Made by a program: the position numbers and the translations under genes
Notes under the pieces: generated by a model
What the model was told of the DNA's origin: nothing
The model's input: the letters and a program-made list of their open reading frames with translations, nothing else
Database searches by the model: none
From: Betaproteobacteria bacterium
GTDB lineage: Bacteria; Pseudomonadota; Gammaproteobacteria; Burkholderiales; Burkholderiaceae_A
NCBI GenBank assembly: GCA_018970545.1
Contig: JAGWWC010000006.1
Location: 1 to 48,056 of the forward strand
DNA length: 48,056 nt
Direction: 5' to 3'
In this document: positions 24,830-32,408 of the stretch, one piece after another
How the letters are laid out: every line of letters starts with the position of its first letter
Numbering within the stretch: position 1 is the first letter of the stretch

Positions 24830-24893
24830 AGCCCAGATCGGGCTGATGAGAGAAACTTTTTTAAAACGTAATTCATAAGACGAGGAGTCGAGC

Positions 24894-26321
24894 ATGTCGA
24901 GCATTAACTACAGTGAGAAGATCCCCAATAACGTGAATCTGAGCGAGGACCGCACCCTGCAGCGGGCCCTTGAGCAGTGGCAGCCCAATTATCTGAGCTG
25001 GTGGAACGATATGGGCCCCGAGGGCAGCCAGAATTTCGACGTGTATCTGCGCACCGCTACCAGCGTGGATCCCCAGGGCTGGGCCCAATTCGGCCATGTC
25101 AAGATGCCCGACTACCGCTGGGGTATTTTCTTAAATCCCGCCGAGGCAGGCCGCAAGATTCACTTCGGCGATCACATCGGCCAGGATGTTTGGCAAGATG
25201 TCCCCGGAGAGCATCGTGCGAATCTGCGCCGCATCATTGTGACGCAGGGCGACACTGAGCCCGCATCGGTAGAGCAGCAGCGCCATCTCGGCCTGACCTG
25301 CCCCAGCCAATACGACCTGCGCAATTTGTTCCAGGTCAACGTGGAAGAAGGCCGCCACCTCTGGGCCATGGTGTATCTGCTGCATAAACATTTTGGCCGG
25401 GATGGCCGAGAAGAGGCCGAGGCATTGCTAGAGCGTCGCAGTGGCGAGCAAGACAATCCGCGCATTCTGGGCGCCTTCAATGAGAAGACACCGGACTGGC
25501 TCTCGTTTTACATGTTCACGTACTTTACAGACCGTGATGGCAAATTCCAGCTCTGCGCCCTGGCAGAGTCCGGCTTTGATCCTCTTGCCCGCACGACACG
25601 TTTCATGCTGACCGAAGAGGCCCACCACATGTTCGTGGGTGAATCGGGGGTCTCGCGCGTCATCCAGCGGACCTGCGACATGATGAACCAGCTCAAAACC
25701 GACGATGTCACCAAGCTACGTGCCGCTGGTGTGATTGATCTGCCCACCATCCAGCGTTATCTGAATTTCCACTTCTCAGTGACCATTGATCTGTTTGGTG
25801 CCGATGAGTCCAGCAATGCCGCAACCTTCTATAGCTCGGGTCTGAAGGGCCGCTTTGAGGAAGGCAAGCGGATGGATGATCATGTGTTGAAAAACGATAC
25901 CTACAAGGTCCTGCAGATTTCTGGCGGCAGACTGATTGAGAAAGAAGTGCCAATGCTCAATGCTTTAAACGAAGTCCTCCGCGATGACTACATCAAGGAC
26001 TCCGTGGGTGGCGTAGACCGCTGGAACAAGGTGATCGAAAAAGCCGGAATTGATTTCCGTTTGACGGTGCCCCATAAGGCGTTTAACCGTAAAATTGGGC
26101 CGCTTTCGAGTGTTCATATTTCGCCAGATGGTCGTGTGATCTCGGAGAGTGAGTGGAATGCCAATGTGGATCAGTGGCTTGCCACCGACGAAGATCGCGC
26201 CTATGTAGCCTCACTGATGGGCCGCGTAGTGGAGCCGGGCAAGTTTGCCAATTGGATTGCGCCCCCGATCATGGGCATCAATCGGCAGCCGGTGAATTTT
26301 GATTACGTTCGCTTTAACTGA
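24894..26321 (+). CDS. boxB: Benzoyl-CoA 2,3-epoxidase, oxygenase subunit (BoxB)
   Basis: A 475-residue class I di-iron protein that epoxidises benzoyl-CoA with O2 and electrons from BoxA. Iron-binding motifs are seen as EEGRHLW (Glu151/152, His155) and LTEEAHHMFVG (Glu241/242, His244/245), at the positions expected from characterised BoxB. The start at 24894 has a CGAGGAG site. The 64-base gap after boxC has no hairpin of note; the gap after boxB has a strong terminator. Confidence 0.97.
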   Translation: MSSINYSEKIPNNVNLSEDRTLQRALEQWQPNYLSWWNDMGPEGSQNFDVYLRTATSVDPQGWAQFGHVKMPDYRWGIFLNPAEAGRKIHFGDHIGQDVWQDVPGEHRANLRRIIVTQGDTEPASVEQQRHLGLTCPSQYDLRNLFQVNVEEGRHLWAMVYLLHKHFGRDGREEAEALLERRSGEQDNPRILGAFNEKTPDWLSFYMFTYFTDRDGKFQLCALAESGFDPLARTTRFMLTEEAHHMFVGESGVSRVIQRTCDMMNQLKTDDVTKLRAAGVIDLPTIQRYLNFHFSVTIDLFGADESSNAATFYSSGLKGRFEEGKRMDDHVLKNDTYKVLQISGGRLIEKEVPMLNALNEVLRDDYIKDSVGGVDRWNKVIEKAGIDFRLTVPHKAFNRKIGPLSSVHISPDGRVISESEWNANVDQWLATDEDRAYVASLMGRVVEPGKFANWIAPPIMGINRQPVNFDYVRFN

Positions 26322-26349
26322 TTTCAGGCGGGGAGACGACAATCATTAA

Positions 26350-26378
26350 CCGGGGGCCATGACCCCCGGGTTTTTTTT
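26350..26378 (+). terminator. Intrinsic terminator between boxB and boxA
   Basis: A GC-only stem (CCGGGGG pairing with CCCCCGG) with a 6-base CCATGA loop is followed directly by a G and eight T. This is textbook intrinsic-terminator form, yet it sits inside what must be one functional unit, 22 bases before the boxA start. Partial termination would make BoxB in excess over its reductase. Confidence 0.9.
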
Positions 26379-26400
26379 GTAAGCCAGACGGAGATAAACG

Positions 26401-27669
26401 ATGGGAACCGATGACAGCGCCGTACTCAAGCAACACCTGATCGATCCAGAGATCTGCATTCGCTGTAACACCTGCGAGGCTACCTGTCCGGTGGGTGCGA
26501 TTACCCATGACTCACGTAATTACGTCGTGGACGCCGAGAAATGTAATTTCTGCATGGCCTGTATTCCACCATGCCCAACCGGTTCTATCGATAATTGGCG
26601 CGTGGTGCTGAAGGCCGAGGCGTACAGCCTAAATGACCAGCTGGGCTGGGATGTTCTGCCCGCCGAGCTCTCGCCGGAGTCATTTGCAGAGCAGGGTGTC
26701 GATGTTGGCGCCGCCGTGGCAGCAGCCGATGTTCAGGCCGCCGAGACACCGGGCAGCGCAGCCGTGCAGCAGAGCGTCAGCTCGACCACCCCACCATGGT
26801 CTGCAGCCCACGCTTATGTGAATCTCTATGGACCGAAAGCGCAGCAGAAAACCGTCACGGCAACCGTTACCGGCAATGTCCGCGTGACCGAGGTCGGTAA
26901 GGACTACGATACCCATCACGTGGTGCTTGATTTTGGCGATCATTTTTTTCCGGTGCTGGAGGGCCAGTCGCTGGGCATCATTCCACCCGGGGCGGATGCC
27001 AGCGGCAGGCCTCACCATGCGCGGCAGTATTCAATTGCCAGTCCGCGCAATGGTGAGCGGCCCGGCTATAACAATGTCTCACTGACGGTGAAGCGGGTGT
27101 TAGAAGACTGGGACGGCAAGCCAGTACGTGGCGTGGCCAGCAACTATGTCTGTGATCTGAAGGTGGGCGAGCAGGTTCAGGTCATCGGGCCGTTTGGCAA
27201 TAGCTTTTTAATGCCCAATCACCCGGGATCGCACATCGTCATGATTTGCACTGGAACCGGCAGCGCCCCGATGAGGGCGATGACCGAGTGGCGTCGACGC
27301 CAGCGTAAAAGCGATGCGGGCGCACACGGGAAGCTGATGCTGTTTTTCGGGGCGCGTACAAAAGAAGAGCTGCCGTATTTCGGACCCTTGATGAGCCTGC
27401 CGAAGGATTTTATGGATATCAATCTGGTCTTTTCTCGCGAAGCGGGAAAGACTAAACGGTATGTTCAGGACGCTCTGCGCGACCGCGCCACGGATGTGGG
27501 CGCACTGCTTGCAGATGCCAATACCCATATTTATGTCTGCGGCTTGAAGGCCATGGAAGAAGGCGTGGTACTGGCGTTGCAAGATGTCGCGCAGCGGCAG
27601 GGGTTAAACTGGGAGTCGCTTTCTACGGCCATGAAGTCGCAGGGCCGAATTCATTTTGAAACCTACTAA
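26401..27669 (+). CDS. boxA: Benzoyl-CoA 2,3-epoxidase, reductase subunit (BoxA)
   Basis: A 422-residue iron-sulphur flavoprotein that moves electrons from NADPH to BoxB. The N-terminus is a two-cluster ferredoxin: Cys19, 22, 25, 29 ([12 protein letters not shown]) and Cys48, 51, 54, 58 ([12 protein letters not shown]). After an Ala-rich linker (about 95-130) comes a ferredoxin-NADP reductase module with [12 protein letters not shown] for FAD and [12 protein letters not shown] for NADP, ending in HFETY. The start has an ACGGAG site after the terminator. The next gene begins at the base after its stop. Confidence 0.96.
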   Translation: MGTDDSAVLKQHLIDPEICIRCNTCEATCPVGAITHDSRNYVVDAEKCNFCMACIPPCPTGSIDNWRVVLKAEAYSLNDQLGWDVLPAELSPESFAEQGVDVGAAVAAADVQAAETPGSAAVQQSVSSTTPPWSAAHAYVNLYGPKAQQKTVTATVTGNVRVTEVGKDYDTHHVVLDFGDHFFPVLEGQSLGIIPPGADASGRPHHARQYSIASPRNGERPGYNNVSLTVKRVLEDWDGKPVRGVASNYVCDLKVGEQVQVIGPFGNSFLMPNHPGSHIVMICTGTGSAPMRAMTEWRRRQRKSDAGAHGKLMLFFGARTKEELPYFGPLMSLPKDFMDINLVFSREAGKTKRYVQDALRDRATDVGALLADANTHIYVCGLKAMEEGVVLALQDVAQRQGLNWESLSTAMKSQGRIHFETY

Positions 27670-28467
27670 ATGACCCGAGTTCTCGACTATGCCCCTGCCT
27701 TTACGGTGACCATTCATGACAATGGTGTCGCTGAATTGGTGCTGGGCCCAGCAGGCCAAATGCCCGCAGCAGACGCGAAAGGACATGCAGATCTGGCAAC
27801 CATCTGGCCAGTCTTGGCTAGGGATGCGCAGGTGCGCGTGATTCTCGTTCGCAGCATTGGCAAGGGATTTTCGGCGGGCGGAGATATGGCCCTGGTACGC
27901 GAAATGCTCGATAGCGAATCGGCACGCCTGCGGGTGATGCGCGAGGTCCGCGAAATCGTGCAAGGTATGATCGATTGCGATCTACCGATCATCTCCGCGA
28001 TCAACGGTCCCGCGGTGGGCGCCGGTGCGGCGATTGCTTTGCTTGCCGATATCTCGATCGCGGGCCATAAGGCCAAGATCATTGATGGCCACACCAAGAT
28101 TGGTGTTGCTGCTGGCGACCATGCGGCTGTTATTTGGCCTTTGCTCTGCGGCATGGCCAAGGCCAAGTACTATCTGATGACCTGCGAGCCTTTAAGCGGC
28201 CAGGAAGCAGAGCGCATTGGCCTGGTGAGTCTTTCGGTTCCCGACGAGGAACTTGCGAGCACCGCAGAGCGGATCGCGACACAATTAATTTCGGGCAGCC
28301 GCCAGGCGATTGGATTTACCAAGCGCAGTCTGAATCACTGGCTGCGGGCTGCGTGGCCTGCCTTTGAGCATTCTGCCGCCCTTGAGGTGCTCTGTTTTGG
28401 TTCGCCCGACGCCCGCGAGGGCATTGCTGCCATTCAAGAAAAGCGCGCACCAAGGTTTAGCTCATGA
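27670..28467 (+). CDS. Enoyl-CoA hydratase/isomerase-family protein
   Basis: A 265-residue crotonase-fold enzyme with the oxyanion-hole strands [10 protein letters not shown] and [17 protein letters not shown] and a [12 protein letters not shown] segment. The ATG directly follows the boxA stop (TAAATG), and the gene overlaps the MaoC gene by four bases, so it is in the box operon. A role in moving the double bond of, or hydrating, dehydroadipyl-CoA is a reasonable inference, but the active-site acids are not the standard hydratase pair, so isomerase or another acyl-CoA reaction is possible. Confidence 0.85.
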   Translation: MTRVLDYAPAFTVTIHDNGVAELVLGPAGQMPAADAKGHADLATIWPVLARDAQVRVILVRSIGKGFSAGGDMALVREMLDSESARLRVMREVREIVQGMIDCDLPIISAINGPAVGAGAAIALLADISIAGHKAKIIDGHTKIGVAAGDHAAVIWPLLCGMAKAKYYLMTCEPLSGQEAERIGLVSLSVPDEELASTAERIATQLISGSRQAIGFTKRSLNHWLRAAWPAFEHSAALEVLCFGSPDAREGIAAIQEKRAPRFSS

Positions 28468-28916
28468 AATTTGCTGAATTTAAAGAAGGCATGGTGGCCG
28501 AAGTCGGCCCATCCCATGTGAGCGAGCAAGATATTCTTGAGTTCGCCAATCGTTATGATCCGCAATGGTTTCACACCGATGTCGCGGCATCGGCAAAAGG
28601 CCCCTATGGCGGACTGATTGCCAGTGGCTGGCAGACTTGCGGTCTGGCCATGCGGCTAAGTGTGGATCACTTTCTAAAGGACTCAGAGTCGTTTGGCTCC
28701 CCGGGCCTTGCCTATCTCAAGTGGCTTGCACCCGTGAAACCTAACGATGCCTTGACCCTGAAGGCGACAGTGCTGGAAAAGCGCGTTTCATCAAAAAATC
28801 CGAAGCTCGGTGTCTTGCGTTGGCGTTGGCAGATGCGCAATCAGCACAATGTCGAAGTGTTAGATCTCGAAGCGACTAGCCTTTTTGATCTAAAACCGAA
28901 CGCTCAGGTGGGCTGA
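28464..28916 (+). CDS. MaoC-family (R)-specific hydratase-like protein
   Basis: A 150-residue hot-dog-fold protein. FANRYDPQWFHTDVAAS contains the D-x(4)-H hydratase pair typical of MaoC/PhaJ proteins, and GLIASGWQTCGLAMRL forms the central helix. Such enzymes hydrate trans-2-enoyl-CoA. The start overlaps the previous gene by four bases and the stop shares one base with the next start, so it is tightly coupled inside the box operon. The substrate is unknown; dehydroadipyl-CoA is the obvious candidate. Confidence 0.88.
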   Translation: MKFAEFKEGMVAEVGPSHVSEQDILEFANRYDPQWFHTDVAASAKGPYGGLIASGWQTCGLAMRLSVDHFLKDSESFGSPGLAYLKWLAPVKPNDALTLKATVLEKRVSSKNPKLGVLRWRWQMRNQHNVEVLDLEATSLFDLKPNAQVG

Positions 28917-29893
28917 TGCGGGCGCTGCTTTGCCATCAGTTTTCAGGAATTGATGGACTTGTGGTGGCAACTGACGCCGCAGCGCCACAGCCTGGCCCGG
29001 GAGAGATTACGGTCCGAGTGCGGGCATCGGGCATGAATTTTCTCGACACGCTCATCGTCTCGGGGAAGTATCAGGTGAAACCATCGTTCCCGTTCTCGCC
29101 AGGCGCCGAAATTGCTGGTGAAGTGCTTTCAGTGGCGCCCGACGTCAGCCGTTTTAAGCCCGGAGATCGTGTCTGCGCGTTTACCTACTATGGCGGTTTT
29201 GCAGAGACCTGCAGCGCGAAGGCCGCGTTTGCCTGGCATCTTCCCGATGCAATTGATGATGTGGTTGCCGCAGCCAGTCTCATTACGTATGGCACCGCTT
29301 GGTTTGGCCTTGCAGATCGGGCGCAGATTCGGCCGGGCGAGACCTGTCTCGTACTCGGGGCAGCTGGCGGTGTCGGCCTGGCTGCGATACAAGTCGCCAA
29401 GAAGTTTGGCGCCCATGTGATCGCCGGGGTGGGCAGTACCGCCCGGATGCAAATCTGTCGCGATCATGGCGCTGATGAGTGCATTGATTACTCGACAGCT
29501 GACTTTCGGTATCAGCTGAAGTTACTGCTTTCGGGCCGGCCCTTAGATGTTGTTGTGGATGTTGTCGGAGGATCGGTCTCGCAGACCGTCTTGCGCCAAC
29601 TGGCCTGGCGCGGGCGGCTCCTGGTGATCGGTTTTGCGGCAGGCGACATTCCCCAGCTGCCTGCAAACTTTGTTTTGCTGCGTGGCATAGATGTTTTGGG
29701 CGTTGTGCTGGATGGGCTTTTTCAGTATGAGCCTGACCGGGCTGCTCAAATGATGGCTGATTTGTTTTCTGCTATTGCTTCGGGCGCACTGAAGCCCCCC
29801 GTGACTGAAGTGCTCGGTCTTGAGGCAGTGCCCGAGGCCTTGGTCCGAATGGCCCGGCGGCAGGCCCACGGCAAGCGGGTGGTCAGGCCCTAG
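28916..29893 (+). CDS. MDR-family quinone oxidoreductase-like NADPH reductase
   Basis: A 325-residue zinc-free medium-chain dehydrogenase/reductase. It has the quinone-reductase opening, RASGMNFLDTLIVSGKY, FSPGAEIAGEVLSV, and the Rossmann motif GAAGGVGLAAIQVAKKFGAH. Members reduce quinones or enoyl-CoA-like double bonds with NADPH. As the last gene of the box operon it might reduce an enoyl-CoA intermediate or detoxify quinoid side products; neither can be shown here. Confidence 0.88.
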   Translation: MRALLCHQFSGIDGLVVATDAAAPQPGPGEITVRVRASGMNFLDTLIVSGKYQVKPSFPFSPGAEIAGEVLSVAPDVSRFKPGDRVCAFTYYGGFAETCSAKAAFAWHLPDAIDDVVAAASLITYGTAWFGLADRAQIRPGETCLVLGAAGGVGLAAIQVAKKFGAHVIAGVGSTARMQICRDHGADECIDYSTADFRYQLKLLLSGRPLDVVVDVVGGSVSQTVLRQLAWRGRLLVIGFAAGDIPQLPANFVLLRGIDVLGVVLDGLFQYEPDRAAQMMADLFSAIASGALKPPVTEVLGLEAVPEALVRMARRQAHGKRVVRP

Positions 29894-29944
29894 GGCGGGC
29901 CACTATGCAGGTTGTCACGCACCCTGCGCGTCTGAATTAAAAGT

Positions 29945-29957
29945 ATATGTTTCATAT
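29945..29957. promoter_or_regulatory. Palindrome upstream of the small MarR-like gene
   Basis: ATATG-TTT-CATAT is a perfect 5-base dyad in an AT-rich 227-base gap between the MDR gene and the MarR-like gene. It is a plausible autoregulatory site, but AT-rich dyads of this size also occur by chance. No confident promoter hexamers were picked. Confidence 0.4.
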
Positions 29958-30120
29958 TTGAAATTAATAAATACTGTCTAGATAGTCCTCTTAGATCTTT
30001 TCAGCAGATTTGTTAATTTCTGCTGCCTGTTATCATCCGCTTCCAATTTCCACATCTGTCGTGGAACTTCGTCCGCTCGCTTTAATCAAAATCGATATAT
30101 CTAAAAAAATAGCGATAGAA

Positions 30121-30498
30121 ATGAAAACATGGATCTCCCTTCGGGCGGTATTGGAGTCGCTTCATTCGGAGACGGATTACGGTCAGCTTGATGTGATCAG
30201 TCAGCGTCTGCTGGAGTGGATTTCTGTACGCAATCGTAAGGCCGATCCCCTGCATGTCCAGGAAATCGTGCTGAAGTCGGAGATCGCATCCCCAGCAACC
30301 ATTCATAAGTCGATTGCCTTACTCGAAGAGCGCGGCCTCATTACTGTGAACATCGATCCCCATGATTCCCGGCGCCGAATCGTGCTGATTACCGCCCATG
30401 CCGAAAAGCTGCTGATTAAGCTCTCAAAAGGGGTCGAGTCCTGGGCCAAGTCGGTGGTGCAGGGTCTTGAGGGCCGCAACGGTAGTTCGGGGAAGTAA
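30121..30498 (+). CDS. Small winged-helix (MarR-like) transcriptional regulator
   Basis: A 125-residue protein with a MarR-type winged helix: VQEIVLKSEIASPATIHKSI, LEERGLITVNID and the wing PHDSRRRIVLIT. I start at ATG 30121; the open frame extends further upstream to a TTG at 30010, but that part is AT-rich and looks like leader. It is shorter than classic MarR proteins, lacking much of the long dimerisation helices. It follows the box operon in the same direction, though a long gap separates them; its target is unknown. Confidence 0.75.
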   Translation: MKTWISLRAVLESLHSETDYGQLDVISQRLLEWISVRNRKADPLHVQEIVLKSEIASPATIHKSIALLEERGLITVNIDPHDSRRRIVLITAHAEKLLIKLSKGVESWAKSVVQGLEGRNGSSGK

Positions 30499-30506
30499 GC
30501 CAAGGG

Positions 30507-30537
30507 CCCCGCAGGGCTTATGTCTAGCGGGGTTTTT
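30507..30537 (+). terminator. Intrinsic terminator after the MarR-like gene
   Basis: CCCCGC and GCGGGG form a 6-base stem with a 14-base loop, followed by TTTTT. It lies nine bases after the MarR-like stop and overlaps the 3' end of the convergent cytochrome gene. Confidence 0.7.
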
Positions 30538-30958
30538 GCATGCGGTTGATGTATTCCAAGAGTGACAAAATTCTCGCGCGCACGATCGCCTCGTCGTTGT
30601 ACGGGTGGTCCATGTAGTACTCCGCTGCGCTCATGCGGTAGACCTGGCCCCAGACGGGCATTTCGCGGGAACCGTGGGCAGGGGAGTCTTCGCCTGAGAT
30701 GCTTTTATAGACTCGATCCGCTGGAAAAATCCCGCCGTTATTTTTCGACAGTAAGGTCAGATCCGGTGGGCTTTTCTTAAGCCACGGGGTAACCACGCCC
30801 GAGCCTCGGGCATCCATGCCGTGGCAGCTGGCACAGCTTTTCTCAAATTCACGTTTTCCAAGATCTGCCATACGGCCCTGGCCTTGGGCCTGGACCGAAG
30901 CGGCCATCAGTGTGAGTCCGGCCGAAACGGCCAGCGACAGTAAGCGTAGCGACATCAT
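30524..30958 (-). CDS. Periplasmic class I cytochrome c
   Basis: A 144-residue exported monohaem cytochrome. A signal peptide (LLSLAVSAGLTLMAASVQAQ) precedes the haem site CASCH (Cys42, Cys45, His46); the Met in SREMPVWG is the probable second haem ligand. It starts at ATGATG after a GAGGTG site. The redox partner is not clear: no oxidoreductase gene is next to it, only a decayed reading frame upstream. Confidence 0.88.
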   Translation of the reverse strand: MMSLRLLSLAVSAGLTLMAASVQAQGQGRMADLGKREFEKSCASCHGMDARGSGVVTPWLKKSPPDLTLLSKNNGGIFPADRVYKSISGEDSPAHGSREMPVWGQVYRMSAAEYYMDHPYNDEAIVRARILSLLEYINRMQKPR

Positions 30959-31012
30959 GTGGGCGCACCTCGATTAGGTTTTAAGACTTCATCGATTAGA
31001 TCGCGGTGTAAT

Positions 31013-31462
31013 TCAGTAGGGCCCACCACCCGCGTGCAATCCGTTTTGAGAGGGCCGATAACTGCAATTGCCCCACTGGACTTTGCCCGCCCGCCGCAGG
31101 CAGGCCTTGAATCGTTTATCAAAACTTGGCGGCACGATGCATTCTTGGATGCTGATCGTAGAAGGGGTCAGGGCCACCGATTGGCAGTAGCAGTTCAGTG
31201 AGAGCCAGTGATTGCAGCCCAGAATCATCAAATCAAGCCGCTTGCCTGGACTGAGCGCAAGCTGCGTGGCCCAGTCCATCCACGCCAGACCGATTGAGGT
31301 TGGCGAAATCGACGCGGTGAGTCGGGCGATTCCGGCGTGTACTTTAGAGTCGAGCCGCGATCCAGATGATGGACCGGCAGGCATCGCAAGGGCTGCTTGC
31401 ATGGGAGGCAATCGTATTGAACACCGTTGCATCCTAAAGGCCGTCGGGGCCGGGCATACCAC
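31013..31462 (-). pseudogene. Decayed remnant of a PhaC-type polyhydroxyalkanoate synthase N-terminus
   Basis: The 530-base stretch 30959-31489 has no intact gene. A minus-strand frame holds SKVHAGIARLTASISPTSIG and then AWMDWATQLALSPGKRLDLM, which closely fits the N-terminal domain found in some PHA synthases (consensus like HA-ARLTGGLSPAALALAY-DW--HLA-SPGKQ). Further on, ECIVPPSFDKRF is a degraded match to the conserved block CIEPLPQDRRF that comes next. After that the similarity stops, and the catalytic alpha/beta hydrolase region is absent. I read this as a truncated, mutated copy. The match is from memory of the family, so confidence is moderate. Confidence 0.55.
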
Positions 31463-31489
31463 ATGGTCTGTGTAGCCCTGATGCGGGAC

Positions 31490-32407
31490 TTACGATTTCG
31501 AAGGCTGCGGAGGCTTTCGCGAGCTCAGCCAGATCCCCAGCACGATAAAGACAAATGACGCGGCGTGAAAGAGCTTTGGGTACTCACCAAGAATCAGAGA
31601 CGAGAGCAGGGCAGTGATTAAGGGTGTCAGATTGGCAAAAAATCCTGCCAACGTTGGGCCGACCCGTTGAACACCCTCGCCCCAGGTCTTGTATGCAAGG
31701 ATCGCTGGCCCAATGGCGACAAAGACTAAAATTCCGAGAAGCGGCAGACTCCATTGAATACGCTGCGCAGAAAATCCTACCTCTCCGAGCGCAAATAGGC
31801 CCGAGGGAACTAGACCATAGACCACTTGCGCCATCAGCAGCGCCGCCCAGTCCTGCCGCAGCCGCTCCGGTTTGACGGTGAACTTCAGCTGCCAGCTGTA
31901 AATTGCCCATCCGATCGCAGCCAGCACGACATAAAGATCGCCTGCCAAAAACCTCAGACCGGCAAGGCGGCTCAAATCACCCTGGGATAAAACAATCGCG
32001 ACACCAAAAAGCGAGCAGGCCGCCCCCAAAAGATGCAAGCCGGTGATGCGAGTCTGATAAAAAATTCGACCGACCAGCAGCATCCAGATTGGCATACTGG
32101 CTGCAATCAGCGTGACATTGATCGCAGTCGATGTGTGAAGCGCCAGGTACTGCAGTGAGTTATAGCCAAAGACAGATAAAAATCCCAGCCCAGCGTAGCG
32201 GCGCCAGTGGATGAGCAGGCCACTTCCGGGCCGAAAGATCCAATAAGCCAGTGGCAGCAAAAACACCAGCACAAAAAGCCAGCGCATGAAATTAAACAGC
32301 ATGGGTGGAATCATGTCGGCTGCGATTCGGCCCAAAATGGCATTGCAGGCCCACATGATGGGCGGCACCAATAGAATGAGCCAAGGATAGGCCGCTTGCC
32401 GCTTCAT
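31490..32407 (-). CDS. EamA/DMT-family exporter
   Basis: A 305-residue membrane protein with ten predicted helices in two EamA repeats (PPIMWACNAILGRIAADMIP; later AAIGWAIYSWQLKF). These carriers export metabolites or amino acids. I start at ATG 32407, one base after the gamma-glutamyltransferase stop (TGAGATG); a TTG at 32419 is possible. It is coupled to the ggt gene. The substrate is unknown. Confidence 0.88.
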   Translation of the reverse strand: MKRQAAYPWLILLVPPIMWACNAILGRIAADMIPPMLFNFMRWLFVLVFLLPLAYWIFRPGSGLLIHWRRYAGLGFLSVFGYNSLQYLALHTSTAINVTLIAASMPIWMLLVGRIFYQTRITGLHLLGAACSLFGVAIVLSQGDLSRLAGLRFLAGDLYVVLAAIGWAIYSWQLKFTVKPERLRQDWAALLMAQVVYGLVPSGLFALGEVGFSAQRIQWSLPLLGILVFVAIGPAILAYKTWGEGVQRVGPTLAGFFANLTPLITALLSSLILGEYPKLFHAASFVFIVLGIWLSSRKPPQPSKS

Positions 32408-32408
32408 C

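Noticed and set aside
30959-31201. Plus-strand open frame opposite the PhaC remnant
   Set aside because: No ribosome site, no recognisable domain, and basic low-information composition typical of antisense frames.
31212-31475. Plus-strand 87-codon frame
   Set aside because: It is antisense to the PhaC-like blocks and shows no family pattern.
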